Shown here piece after piece: positions 22,763-31,617 of a stretch of 64,000 nt of DNA (position 1 is the stretch's first letter; each line of letters starts with the position of its first letter). Location of the stretch: positions 62,001 to 126,000 of the forward strand of contig NZ_DATJCH010000012.1 of NCBI RefSeq assembly GCF_035514885.1, given 5' to 3'. The notes below the pieces were generated by a model. It ran no database searches and had not been told where the DNA came from. It worked only from the letters and a program-made list of their open reading frames with translations. This DNA is from Albibacterium sp035514885. Lineage in GTDB: Bacteria > Bacteroidota > Bacteroidia > Sphingobacteriales > Sphingobacteriaceae. Position numbers and translations under genes: made by a program.

Positions 22763-25087
22763 TTAAAATGAGGGTAACACTTGCTTTGATTCTTCTATTA
22801 TTTTATCCATATCTATGTTGTCCAAAAATGGAATGGAATCAATCTCGATTGCAGTGGAATCAGTAGGATTGGATTGAACTGGTCTGGGAGTAGGGCAGTA
22901 ATAAGTTTTTGTTATTTCTACGCCTGGCTCTGGAAATGGACCATATGTGTATCCACTATTCTCATCATGGTATAGTTTTTCCATGAACTTGCCGAAAATC
23001 GGTAACGCAGTGTGCGCACCTTCTCCTGTCGACGAGCTTTTGAAGTGAATGCTTCGCTCATCATTTCCCACCCAAACACCTGTCACAAGATCTTTTGTTA
23101 ATCCCATATACCAGCCATCTACATAATCGGAGGATGTACCAGTTTTACCGGCAATCTGATTTCCTTTTTTCCATAAATCCCACTCCCACAACGCTTGTGA
23201 GGTTCCTCCTGGTTCTTCCATTGTGCCACGCAGCATATACATCATTAGCCAGGCATTTTCTTCACTTAATACACGTTTACTCTTTGATTTGAATTCAGCT
23301 ATCACATTTCCATTCCTGTCTTTGATTGTTGAAACTAAAATAGGATCAACACTATTGCCTTTATTTAAGAAAGTAGAATATGCTTTTACCATTTCAAAAA
23401 CACTTACATCATTAGGTCCTAAACTAACCGATGGGACTGCTTTTAGCGGACTTTTAATCCCCAAACGATGAGCAGTCTCAACTACCTTATCCCAACCCAC
23501 CTTCTCTGTAATTTGCGCTGTTATTGAATTAACAGAACGTCCCATGGCCCATCTTAGCGACATGTTTTGATAAGTAAAATTCCAGTCTGCATTTTTAGGT
23601 TCCCATTCCATTTCCTTACCATCTTCGGTATAGCTGATTTTAACTGGTTTATCAATAAATATATCGCAAGGCGCCATTCCCTGCTCAATTGCGGTTAGGT
23701 AAGCAAATGGTTTAAAAGTAGAGCCTGCCTGCCTTTTTGCTTGATCTACGTGATCAAATTTGTAATATTTATGATTAATACCACCCACCCAAACTTTAAT
23801 CTCTCCTGTAAAGGGATCCATAGACATCATACCTGTATTGAGCATTTTAGCATAATGCGCGATAGAGTCTAATGTGGAATAGTCCACTTTTTTCATTCCA
23901 TTCCATGTGAAAACTTCCATCTCTTTTTTCCTGTTCAGATAATAATTAATACTATCTGAATTTCCTTTATATTTCTCTTTCAGGAAAGTGTAAAAAGGAG
24001 TTTTTGCTGCCAGGTTCTCTAAGAAGTTATCAATTATTTCGCCTCCAGAATCGCGCCATGGCAAATCATTCCCCCAAACATTATTGAATCTGTTTTGTAA
24101 GGTTTTCATTTGATTTGAAACGACTTCTTCCGCGTAAGTCTGCATTTTAGAGTCGATGGTTGTATAGATCTTTAATCCATCTTCATAGATGTTATAACCA
24201 CTTTCTTTACTCCAATCGTTTAAGAAGCGTAATACCGCTGCTCGAATATAGGAATCTTCGCTAGAGTCCTCATTGGTTTCGTTTACGGATAAATTAATAG
24301 GCAAGTCCTGAAATTTAGCTAACTCTTCTTTTGTTATAAAATTGGCTTTTTCCATTTGAGATAAAACCACGTTTCTACGCTTCTTCGAGTTTTCCGGATT
24401 TCGAATTGGATTATATAAAGTAGTACCCTTTAACATTCCAATTAAAAGTGCCGACTGTGGTACATTTAATGAATCTGGTACAACATTGAAATAGTATTTT
24501 GCAGCAGTTTTGATTCCGTAATTATTGTTGCCAAAGGAAACCGTATTTAAATACATCGTTAGAATATCTTCTTTGCTGTATTTAGTTTCTAATTTATACG
24601 CTGTAATCCACTCTTTTACTTTAATGACTATTAATCTGACACCTGGAATTTTACCCAATAGGCCGGCAGACTTATCGTAGCGTGTTTGATAGAGGTTTTT
24701 TGCTAATTGTTGAGTTATTGTACTTGCACCTCTTCTATCACCTTGAACAGTTGAGAAAAGACTTGTGAAGACTGCTATAAAATCGACTCCATTATGTTTG
24801 AAAAATCGAATATCTTCTGTTGAAACCAATGTGTTTAGAAGAGCTTCGGAGATTTCATTATATTGAACCGGGTTGCGGTTCTCTTTAAAGTATTTGCCTA
24901 ATAATTTGCCGTCGGCGGTATAAAGCTCTGATGCTATATTTAGATCGGGCATCAGAATGTCATTTTTGTTTGGTGAGTAACCAAAAAGGTTTAGAAAGTT
25001 TATTTCAATTGCGCATATGAGAATAATGAAGAAGTAGATAAATAGGACTATATAGCGCAGGGGTTTATTCTTGATTCTTCTAAACAT
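22763..25087 (-). CDS. mrcA: Penicillin-binding protein 1A (bifunctional transglycosylase/transpeptidase)
   Basis: A 774-residue class A PBP that builds and cross-links peptidoglycan. One membrane anchor (about residues 10-33) is followed by the GT51 domain, with the catalytic Glu91 in VSTEDIRFF and RRGASTITQQLAKN (about 118-131). The transpeptidase has SxxK as GSTFKPF (Ser456, Lys459), SxN in GRSVNSIT, and KTG in GKTGTSSDYVDGWYMG. The length is normal for PBP1A. It is followed on the same strand by the metalloprotease-barrel gene after about 60 bases, perhaps in one transcript. Confidence 0.95.
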   Translation of the reverse strand: MFRRIKNKPLRYIVLFIYFFIILICAIEINFLNLFGYSPNKNDILMPDLNIASELYTADGKLLGKYFKENRNPVQYNEISEALLNTLVSTEDIRFFKHNGVDFIAVFTSLFSTVQGDRRGASTITQQLAKNLYQTRYDKSAGLLGKIPGVRLIVIKVKEWITAYKLETKYSKEDILTMYLNTVSFGNNNYGIKTAAKYYFNVVPDSLNVPQSALLIGMLKGTTLYNPIRNPENSKKRRNVVLSQMEKANFITKEELAKFQDLPINLSVNETNEDSSEDSYIRAAVLRFLNDWSKESGYNIYEDGLKIYTTIDSKMQTYAEEVVSNQMKTLQNRFNNVWGNDLPWRDSGGEIIDNFLENLAAKTPFYTFLKEKYKGNSDSINYYLNRKKEMEVFTWNGMKKVDYSTLDSIAHYAKMLNTGMMSMDPFTGEIKVWVGGINHKYYKFDHVDQAKRQAGSTFKPFAYLTAIEQGMAPCDIFIDKPVKISYTEDGKEMEWEPKNADWNFTYQNMSLRWAMGRSVNSITAQITEKVGWDKVVETAHRLGIKSPLKAVPSVSLGPNDVSVFEMVKAYSTFLNKGNSVDPILVSTIKDRNGNVIAEFKSKSKRVLSEENAWLMMYMLRGTMEEPGGTSQALWEWDLWKKGNQIAGKTGTSSDYVDGWYMGLTKDLVTGVWVGNDERSIHFKSSSTGEGAHTALPIFGKFMEKLYHDENSGYTYGPFPEPGVEITKTYYCPTPRPVQSNPTDSTAIEIDSIPFLDNIDMDKIIEESKQVLPSF

Positions 25088-25204
25088 ATTCGTAAATATC
25101 GTAAATGTTTGCTTAAAAAGCTGCTTTGTATTTTAAATACCTATTAACAAGATTTGAAAAATCAGGAAGTTTTGGATCTTGTATTTTTGCAACGCTATGA
25201 ATAC

Positions 25205-25822
25205 TTATATTGTTTTTAAATACTTAAGTTTAAGTTCTGATAGTACAGAGAAATTAGTAGTTACCCGATTAACCAAAGATGATCTGATTGCAACTTCCAT
25301 TCTACAGTTGTTGTTAAAGTTTTGACTTAGAATAGTTAGATCTTCGTCTTTAATTATCCTCATCACATTGTTCATTTGAAGGTAATCGAAATCAATTTCA
25401 TAAATATCTTTTTGATACTTCTCAATAATTTCAGCATTGTTAATTGATTCTTGGGTGGCTGCTTTATAAGCGTTTATAAGTCCGGGTATACCTAAAAGCG
25501 TGCCTCCAAAATATCGAACCACGATAACCAGAATATTCGTCAGATCGTTTGATAACAAGGTGTTTAAAATAGGTCTTCCTGCTGAACCAGCTGGTTCATT
25601 GTCGTCGTTTATCCTGAAAACTGACCTGTCCATACCTAAACGATACGCATAGCAATGGTGGCGTGCCTTAGGATGTATACTTTTAAGTTCGCTTAAAATA
25701 TCTTTTAATTTATTTTCATCTGTAAAAGGGTAGGAGTAGGCAATAAATTTGCTCCCTTTATCTCGAAAGGTGCCTTCAGAAATTTTATCAACTGTTTTAT
25801 ATTGATCTTCAAATAGATTCAT
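25205..25822 (-). CDS. YigZ/IMPACT family protein
   Basis: A 205-residue protein of the YigZ/IMPACT family. The conserved N-terminal block is SKFIAYSYPF ... HPKARHHCYAYRLG, and the signature is NDDNEPAGSAGRPIL, followed by VVRYFGGTLLGIPGLI (about residues 90-105). The C-terminal part resembles a DUF1949 ferredoxin-like fold. Eukaryotic IMPACT regulates translation; the bacterial role is not settled. ATG 25822 (MNLFEDQYK) is preferred to one three codons upstream (25831). Either start overlaps the end of the transporter gene upstream, so the two are coupled. Confidence 0.9.
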   Translation of the reverse strand: MNLFEDQYKTVDKISEGTFRDKGSKFIAYSYPFTDENKLKDILSELKSIHPKARHHCYAYRLGMDRSVFRINDDNEPAGSAGRPILNTLLSNDLTNILVIVVRYFGGTLLGIPGLINAYKAATQESINNAEIIEKYQKDIYEIDFDYLQMNNVMRIIKDEDLTILSQNFNNNCRMEVAIRSSLVNRVTTNFSVLSELKLKYLKTI

Positions 25823-26672
25823 TACCTGCAATTATAAGAATTGCTACGATAGCGAGCAAGATTCCTATCTTGTTTAAGATCGTTAGTTTCTCTTTAAAAA
25901 GAACCATTCCAACCAGTGCACCTACTCCAATAACTCCTACGTTCATTGCAGAAAAAACAATTGAAGGGTTTTCCGGAATAGCATTATGGGCTTTTAAGTA
26001 AAATAGAATATTTCCAAAATTAAATATTCCGAGACCAACACCCCAAGTGAACGCGGATAAACTAGGTTTCTCGAGCCGCTTGTAAATTCTAATACCGATA
26101 TAAGCAGATGAAATAATAAGTGCAGTTAGAAATATAAAGAAAACTGACGATGTATATGGGACTTCTGTATGCTGCGCAACTTGTTTGAATAATATATCGA
26201 TAATACCCATTCCAAGAAAAATAATTAATGGATATAACCATGTATTATTCTTAGAGTGCTTATCGGGTACCCATCGAATAGAAAAAAAGATTGCCAACAA
26301 CCCAATAGCGATCCCAATTAATGAGCGCGGGGTAGGGGTTTCATTAAAAAGCAGGAATGCTGCAATTAATGGAATAAAGATAGAGACCCGTTGGGCCACT
26401 TCTGTCCTGACAATACCTGTATAACGGATTGAAGCAGCAATGGCTAAAAAAAGGGCAGGAAGTAAAAAACCTAAAACAAGATAAAGGCTGGTATTTCCTA
26501 AGTTAAACGATATAGCCTGTATATTAGGTTTATTAAATAAAATATTTAATAATAAAGCTGTAGGGTAATTCCAGGCAATTAGTTGGTTGGTTGGTATTGC
26601 ATATCGTCTGGATAATTTCAGTATAACAGATACCAGGACGCTGCAAAAGATGCTTAAAAGTACAAAGATCAT
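25809..26672 (-). CDS. EamA/DMT-superfamily transporter
   Basis: A 287-residue membrane protein with about ten hydrophobic segments in two repeats, as in EamA permeases. The first helix is VLLSIFCSVLVSVILKLS, and the second repeat begins near WLYPLIIFLGMGIIDILF. The characteristic end of each repeat is visible in ERVxxxF-like stretches (VAQRVSIFIPLIAAFLLFNE and VGVIGVGALVGMVLFKEKLT), each followed by a LxxxxGIxLIxxA helix. Substrate unknown; relatives export amino acids, nucleotides or drugs. It starts inside ribD's stop (ATGA overlap at 26669-26672) and overlaps yigZ, so the three genes form one tight operon. Confidence 0.85.
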   Translation of the reverse strand: MIFVLLSIFCSVLVSVILKLSRRYAIPTNQLIAWNYPTALLLNILFNKPNIQAISFNLGNTSLYLVLGFLLPALFLAIAASIRYTGIVRTEVAQRVSIFIPLIAAFLLFNETPTPRSLIGIAIGLLAIFFSIRWVPDKHSKNNTWLYPLIIFLGMGIIDILFKQVAQHTEVPYTSSVFFIFLTALIISSAYIGIRIYKRLEKPSLSAFTWGVGLGIFNFGNILFYLKAHNAIPENPSIVFSAMNVGVIGVGALVGMVLFKEKLTILNKIGILLAIVAILIIAGNESI

Positions 26673-27718
26673 AAATGATAGTAAATTGAAAGAACATCAT
26701 TCCCCAAGGCTATCTTTTCATCAGCAGATTGTTTAATAGTTGGTGCATAAAGACCTTGTCCCCATTTAGAATCTGATACGAATATCCGAGCTTCATCCCA
26801 GATCCCAGCTTCCAAAAATAGGTTAAGGGTTTTGGCGCCTCCTTCAATAATTACAGATTGTATATCGAATAAAAACAATTGATAGCAAATGCTTTCTGCC
26901 AAGTAGAAGTCGAAATTCTCTAATGCAATGTACTTTGTAGGCCCTTCAATTTTGGTTTCCCTTTCGTTGAGGATAATTGTTTCAATACTATTATCGAAAA
27001 TATTTAAGTTCTTAGGTAATTCCAGATTCCGATCCAACACAACCCTTTTCGGATTTTTACCGGGCCATAATCTTGTATTTAGTTGAGGATTGTCAATTAA
27101 GGCGGTGTTTTTTCCAATAAGAATTGCATCTTCTTCTCCTCGCCAACGATGAACTAATTGCTTAGCCTGCTTACCGCTAATCCATTGTTGTTTTTGATTT
27201 TCCTGAGCAAAAAATCCATCAGCTGTTTCTGCCCATTTTAGAATAATATATGGTCTTTCTTTTTTTACACGAGTAAAAAAGCGGCGATTAAGATGTAAAG
27301 CCTCTTTTTCTAAAACACCTTCAACAATAGACACGCCTGCATCCTTTAAACGTTCTATTCCTCGTCCGTTTACTGCATTAAAAGGATCACGACATGCAAT
27401 CACTGCATTTGGAATAGCGTGTTGTATAATTAAGTCTGCACAAGGTGGGGTTTTTCCTTTATGAGCACAGGGTTCTAAACTTACATATATAGTACTATTT
27501 TTTAATAGTGTGCATGCTTCTTCCGGATAGCTTTCTAAAACCTTATTAATTGCATTGACTTCTGCATGAGCTTTTCCATATTCTTGATGCCAGCCCTCGC
27601 CGATGATCTGATTATTGTGTACGATTACACATCCCACCATTGGATTTGGACTTACTTTTCCTGCTCCCAGCGCTGCTAAATCCAGGCAGCGTTTCATGTA
27701 TAGTTCATGCTCTTGCAT
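26669..27718 (-). CDS. ribD: Bifunctional riboflavin biosynthesis protein RibD
   Basis: A 349-residue two-domain enzyme that deaminates and then reduces the pyrimidine intermediate made from GTP. The N-terminal deaminase has the zinc motif KAHAEVNAI (about residues 48-56) and SLEPCAHKGKTPPCADLI (about 80-97). The C-terminal reductase begins near PYIILKWAETADGFFA and includes VIIEGGAKTLNLFLEAG. The length is typical. No other rib gene and no FMN riboswitch is seen upstream: the gap to prmC is 86 bases and contains no recognisable RFN element. Confidence 0.94.
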   Translation of the reverse strand: MQEHELYMKRCLDLAALGAGKVSPNPMVGCVIVHNNQIIGEGWHQEYGKAHAEVNAINKVLESYPEEACTLLKNSTIYVSLEPCAHKGKTPPCADLIIQHAIPNAVIACRDPFNAVNGRGIERLKDAGVSIVEGVLEKEALHLNRRFFTRVKKERPYIILKWAETADGFFAQENQKQQWISGKQAKQLVHRWRGEEDAILIGKNTALIDNPQLNTRLWPGKNPKRVVLDRNLELPKNLNIFDNSIETIILNERETKIEGPTKYIALENFDFYLAESICYQLFLFDIQSVIIEGGAKTLNLFLEAGIWDEARIFVSDSKWGQGLYAPTIKQSADEKIALGNDVLSIYYHL

Positions 27719-27804
27719 ATTGCAAATATACTCCCTTTAGTTATTTTATGTAGATTTGATCAAATTAAATTATCAATATACTATTAGTCAGTTCTTGCAA
27801 ATTA

Positions 27805-28665
27805 ATGATCGAAATTAAACATTTGAAGCATCGATTTATAAGTCATTTAGAATCCAATTATGGAGTGGATGAGTCTGTTGAATTGTTTTGGATGAGTATG
27901 GAGCATATTCTACAAATTCCTCGTCTTCAACTAAAAATGAAGCAATCAATCGATTTGTCAGATGCTCAACAATCAATATTGAATTATATACTTAGTGAAA
28001 TGCAAACTGGTAAACCAATCCAATATATTCTAGGGTATGCCTGGTTTTACAATCAGAAATTTGCAGTAAACGAATCCGTATTAATTCCTCGACCTGAAAC
28101 TGAAGAATTAGTGTCACTGATATTAAATGAAAATTCAGGAAAGGATTTACGAGTTTTAGATATAGGTACCGGAAGTGGGTGTATTCCTATTTCACTAAAA
28201 AAGAATCTTCCAGAAAAGTCTAAAGTAATTGGAGTTGACATTTCTGAAGATGCATTAAACGTAGCCAGGTTAAATGCTGATAAATTAGCTTGTGTGGTAG
28301 ATTTCTTTCAAATGGATATTCTCAAAGAAATTTCACTTTTAAATACGGAGGGAAAGTTTGATGTCATTGTAAGTAACCCACCATATATTACTCCCAAAGA
28401 GAAGCGTTTAATGCATAACAATGTATTGAAGTTTGAGCCACACATCGCTTTGTTTGTTGAAGAGAGCAATCCTCTTGTCTTTTATAATGCGATTGCTGAT
28501 TTCGCAATAAAAAATCTTAATCAGAATGGAAGGCTTTATTTTGAAATCAACCAATTATATGGTAACCAAATACTCCTTATGTTAAAGGAAAAAGGGTTTC
28601 AAGAGATTCAAATGAAAAAAGACATCAGTAATCATGATCGTATGATATCAGCGATTTTAGCTTAA
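27805..28665 (+). CDS. prmC: Peptide chain release factor N5-glutamine methyltransferase (PrmC/HemK)
   Basis: A 286-residue methyltransferase that modifies the GGQ glutamine of release factors 1 and 2. The N-terminal helical recognition domain ends with GKPIQYILGYAWFYNQKF, then SVLIPRPETEELV (the conserved PRPETE). The SAM loop is LDIGTGSGCIPISL (about residues 113-126), and the catalytic motif is VSNPPYITPKE (about 189-199). It is divergent from ribD. The 217 bases after it, up to the MFS gene, contain no gene I recognise. Confidence 0.95.
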   Translation: MIEIKHLKHRFISHLESNYGVDESVELFWMSMEHILQIPRLQLKMKQSIDLSDAQQSILNYILSEMQTGKPIQYILGYAWFYNQKFAVNESVLIPRPETEELVSLILNENSGKDLRVLDIGTGSGCIPISLKKNLPEKSKVIGVDISEDALNVARLNADKLACVVDFFQMDILKEISLLNTEGKFDVIVSNPPYITPKEKRLMHNNVLKFEPHIALFVEESNPLVFYNAIADFAIKNLNQNGRLYFEINQLYGNQILLMLKEKGFQEIQMKKDISNHDRMISAILA

Positions 28666-28882
28666 TCATTATATTTTATACAATATTTAGCTCTCTATAA
28701 CTTGTAATTATATAGGGTTAATTATAAGTATTTTAAGGTTTAAGCAATAAGTGTTCAGGATAGAGCAGGTTGCTGTTTATTTTTTAGACAATTATATTTA
28801 TTTTGCAAGCATCAAAAACTTTAGTAGTTTTAGACCTGCAAACTAAATTGTGATTATTACAAACCAATTAAATCTATTATCA

Positions 28883-30124
28883 ATGAACGAAAACATTAAC
28901 AAAAGTGCTTTATTTAACGGAAGTTGTTTTGCACTAATTACAACCGCTTTTACATTTGCCATTAGGGCAGGTATTCTGCCTCAGTTGGGTGAGGAATTTA
29001 ATTTAACAGCAGAACAACTTGGATTTATAAATTCAATGTGGTTCTTAGGATTCCCAATATCCATGGTTATAGGAGGGCTTGTTTACCACTCGGTTGGTCC
29101 AAAAAATATTATGAGAGTTGCATTAATTGCTCATACCATTGGTATTATCATGACCATTTACTCGGGAGGATATACAGGTTTGTTAATTTCTACGCTTTTC
29201 ATTGGTTTTGGTAACGGATGTACAGAAGCAGCTTGTAATCCTATGATTGCAGATATGTATTCTGGTATGAAAATGAACAAGATGCTTAACAGGTTCCATA
29301 TGTGGTTCCCTGGAGGAATCTTTGTTGGAAGTTTGATTTCTAAGTTCATGACCGATTTTGGTTTTACATGGCAAACTCAAATGTGGGTTCTTATGATTCC
29401 TACAGTTATTTATGCTGTTTTATTCTACGGAAAGACTTTCCCGAAACCAACTACAGAAGGAGTTACATCGCTTTCAGCAAACTTTAAATCAATGTTAACC
29501 CCTCTTTATATTTTCTTATTCTGCTGTATGGCTCTTACCGCGATTACAGAATTCGGTACTCAACAGTGGGTAGGTATTATAATGAGTAGTAGCGGCGCTA
29601 GTCCAATGTTAATTTTGGCATCGGTAACCGGATTGATGGCAGTTGGTCGATTCTTTGGTGGTCCTGTTGTTAAATTTTTCGGTCAGACTGGTGTATTATT
29701 AGTATCTGCAGTTTTTGCAGCAATTGGTATTTTCTTGTTTAGTACAGTTACAGGGCCAATGGTATATGTTGCGGCAGTGCTTTTTGCAATAGGAGTTTGT
29801 TACTTCTGGCCAACTATGATTGGTGCAGTTGCACAACGAGTACCTTTAAGTGGTGCCTTAGGAATGTCGATTGTTGGTGGCGTAGGTATGCTTTCTACTT
29901 CTATTTTTCAACCAATAATTGGTAGATGGATTGATATCTCTACATCTGAACATGCTGCTGCGGGTTTAACTGGTTCACAATTGGAGTTGGCAGCAGGACA
30001 GGATACTCTATCAAAAATATTAACCTTCCCGTTGATACTGATTGTTTTGTTTATCATTTTCTTCTTTTGGCAAAAAAAGTCTAAAGCTGTAGATAATAGT
30101 CCTGAAGTGCAACCTATGGTGTAG
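28883..30124 (+). CDS. MFS transporter, fucose/glucose permease-like
   Basis: A 413-residue major facilitator with about twelve membrane helices. ATG 28883 is used rather than a GTG at 28850, since the first helix follows directly (SALFNGSCFALITTAFTFAI). The pattern RAGILPQLGEEFNLTAEQLGFINSMWFLGFPI, with its acidic and aromatic spacing, and GFGNGCTEAACNPMIADMY resemble the FGHP sugar:proton symporters. The substrate is not certain; a monosaccharide is the best guess. It stands alone, and a very strong stem-loop follows its stop. Confidence 0.82.
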   Translation: MNENINKSALFNGSCFALITTAFTFAIRAGILPQLGEEFNLTAEQLGFINSMWFLGFPISMVIGGLVYHSVGPKNIMRVALIAHTIGIIMTIYSGGYTGLLISTLFIGFGNGCTEAACNPMIADMYSGMKMNKMLNRFHMWFPGGIFVGSLISKFMTDFGFTWQTQMWVLMIPTVIYAVLFYGKTFPKPTTEGVTSLSANFKSMLTPLYIFLFCCMALTAITEFGTQQWVGIIMSSSGASPMLILASVTGLMAVGRFFGGPVVKFFGQTGVLLVSAVFAAIGIFLFSTVTGPMVYVAAVLFAIGVCYFWPTMIGAVAQRVPLSGALGMSIVGGVGMLSTSIFQPIIGRWIDISTSEHAAAGLTGSQLELAAGQDTLSKILTFPLILIVLFIIFFFWQKKSKAVDNSPEVQPMV

Positions 30125-30149
30125 TATAGAAACTTTATAATAATAATTA

Positions 30150-30201
30150 TATAAAAGCAGAAAGGCTGTTTCATTGACGAAACAGCCTTTCTGCTTTTAT
30201 A
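30150..30201. terminator. Perfect 23-bp inverted repeat, strong bidirectional terminator
   Basis: The arms 30150-30172 and 30179-30201 are exact reverse complements (23 of 23) with a 6-base loop ATTGAC. The core AAAGGCTGTTTC/GAAACAGCCTTT has A-rich and T-rich outer parts, so a hairpin with a T-tail forms on both strands. It follows the MFS stop by 25 bases. The length is unusual for a plain terminator. Confidence 0.8.
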
Positions 30202-30308
30202 ATGAATGATTTTAATGATTAATTATAGAGAGATAGAACCATTAGCTATATTTTTATCTCTGAACTCTAAGTAGTTAAATATATATTTGAATTTAACTCT
30301 AAATATTT

Positions 30309-30339
30309 TTGGACAGTATAGCTAAGAATTCTATCTTTG
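30309..30339 (+). promoter_or_regulatory. Promoter of tRNA-Lys
   Basis: TTG at 30309-30311 and TATCTTTG at 30332-30339 are spaced by 20 bases, an excellent match to the Bacteroidota sigma-ABfr promoter (TTG, TAnnTTTG). The tRNA begins 36 bases after the -7 box. Confidence 0.7.
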
Positions 30340-30374
30340 CATCACTTTCAAGAAAAGGAAAGGAATTAATATCG

Positions 30375-30447
30375 GATTCCGTAGCTCAGCTGGTAGAGCA
30401 ATACACTTTTAATGTATGGGTCCTGGGTTCGAATCCCAGCGGGATCA
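30375..30447 (+). tRNA. tRNA-Lys, anticodon TTT
   Basis: The full cloverleaf is visible. The acceptor stem GATTCCG pairs with CGGGATC (one T-G pair) and the D stem is GCTC/GAGC. The anticodon stem is ATACA/TGTAT with loop CTTTTAA (anticodon TTT), and the T stem CTGGG/CCCAG has loop TTCGAAT. The discriminator is A, and CCA is not encoded. It marks the left edge of an accessory region: a broken recombinase gene lies directly downstream, as expected for a tRNA used as an integration site. Confidence 0.96.
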
Positions 30448-30453
30448 CATCTT

Positions 30454-30493
30454 GGGACAAGTCTAAAAACGATAGACTTGTCCCATTTTTTTT
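30454..30493 (+). terminator. Intrinsic terminator of tRNA-Lys
   Basis: Perfect 12-bp stem GGGACAAGTCTA / TAGACTTGTCCC with a 7-base loop, followed by A and eight T. It lies 7 bases after the tRNA. Confidence 0.9.
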
Positions 30494-30540
30494 GACTTGT
30501 AATTTACTGGTATTCTGATATATAAGCGTTATCCCGGAAT

Positions 30541-31376
30541 TTATTCGTGCGGTTCGATGTCGTGTTCCGTCAAACACCAAGAAATCAGGGAACATCGAAC
30601 CAACTTTGCTCGTTTTTCTTCAATATCGCCGTTCTCATACCTTCTATCAAGGTTTGCAACCTTTTTTAAGGCAGAAGCTACTAAATCCTTTATTTCACTG
30701 TTTATTATCGCCAAGTCATTTAGTCGCTGCTCCAATTTTTCAATCCTACCTTTGGTCAATTTCTTTACTTCTTGAAAATCGTCGTCCGCCATTTCTCCAT
30801 CGGCATTCTTTAAAAGTGCGTTTTGGTAACGTTTGTTCAAAGCATCAATCTCACCTATGATATTTGTTCTTTCACTGTTTTGGGCTTTTGTTTGCTTATT
30901 GAAATCGCTTATAAACGCTTCAATAAAGATATCTACCATATCTGCCTTAAACCTTGTACCGCAGGAGGAGCTACAATGGTAGTAGTTATAATATGCGTTT
31001 CTCCCTTTTGAGGCACTACCTGAAAGCATCCTTTCGCACTTAGGGCATTTCAGAAAGCCTCTAAGCGGCAAATTTTCCATCGCCACTATCTTAGGCTTAA
31101 TTACCCTTTTTCTTCATCAAGTATATCTTGAACATCGGCAAACGTCTTTTCACTGATTAGCGGTTGATGTTGCCCAGCTACAAAATGACCTTGCTCTTCT
31201 TTATACGGAGGAATGAAAATCTTACCGCAATACAATGGGTTTCGTAAGGCTACCCAAAAGTTGTTCTTGCTGAACCGACCTTTTCCATTAACTTTTTCTC
31301 GTACCGTTTTCCATATATCTACAATTTCTGTGGCTTTAACCTCTATTTTGATTAAATTCGCTAATAAAGTGCTCAG
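30541..31376 (-). pseudogene. Large serine recombinase, C-terminal remnant with frameshift
   Basis: Two open segments in different frames make up the back half of a large serine recombinase. Segment one (31376 to the stop at 31101) encodes a recombinase-domain piece including GRFSKNNFWVALRNPLYCGK and KTFADVQDILDEEK. Segment two (about 31118 to 30541) encodes NLPLRGFLKCPKCERMLSG, the zinc ribbon with two CxxC-like pairs, and then a long coiled coil (about 90 residues). The break falls at a run of five A near 31108-31112; one extra A would join the frames. The N-terminal resolvase domain with the catalytic serine is missing. The gene is dead unless slippage restores it, and even then it lacks the nuclease part. 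It lies just after tRNA-Lys. Confidence 0.82.
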
Positions 31377-31436
31377 TTATTTATATAATGCCAAGTTTTA
31401 TAATGTTAAATATTAATTATTAACCAATTAAAATAA

Positions 31437-31565
31437 GTGCAATTGCTATATGTTGCCAAAAAACATTCTAAAACTTTAGTAATAGCTGCTAAAATAGGTA
31501 TAGAACAACTCCAATGTATTTGGACAGATAATGAAATACATGAAGACCTCTTTGGATTTAGTTAG
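31437..31565 (+). pseudogene. Short open frame, probable 3' fragment of an unknown gene
   Basis: A GTG-started frame of 42 residues (including VAKKHSKTLVIAAKIGIEQL and CIWTDNEIHEDLFGFS) with a protein-like composition, directly before the large NTPase gene. A stop precedes it and no start with leader sequence is obvious, so it looks like the tail of a deleted gene. I do not recognise the family. It ends 52 bases before the NTPase start. Confidence 0.3.
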
Positions 31566-31617
31566 AAGCATATAAAAATTGATTACTAATGTATTAACAT
31601 TTTAATATACTTATCAA

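Noticed and set aside
27719..27804. FMN riboswitch upstream of ribD
   Set aside because: The gap to prmC is only 86 bases and lacks the RFN conserved blocks.
31377..31617. CRISPR or toxin-antitoxin partner next to the NTPase gene
   Set aside because: No regular repeats with spacers and no complete second frame with antitoxin features; only one short fragment is seen.
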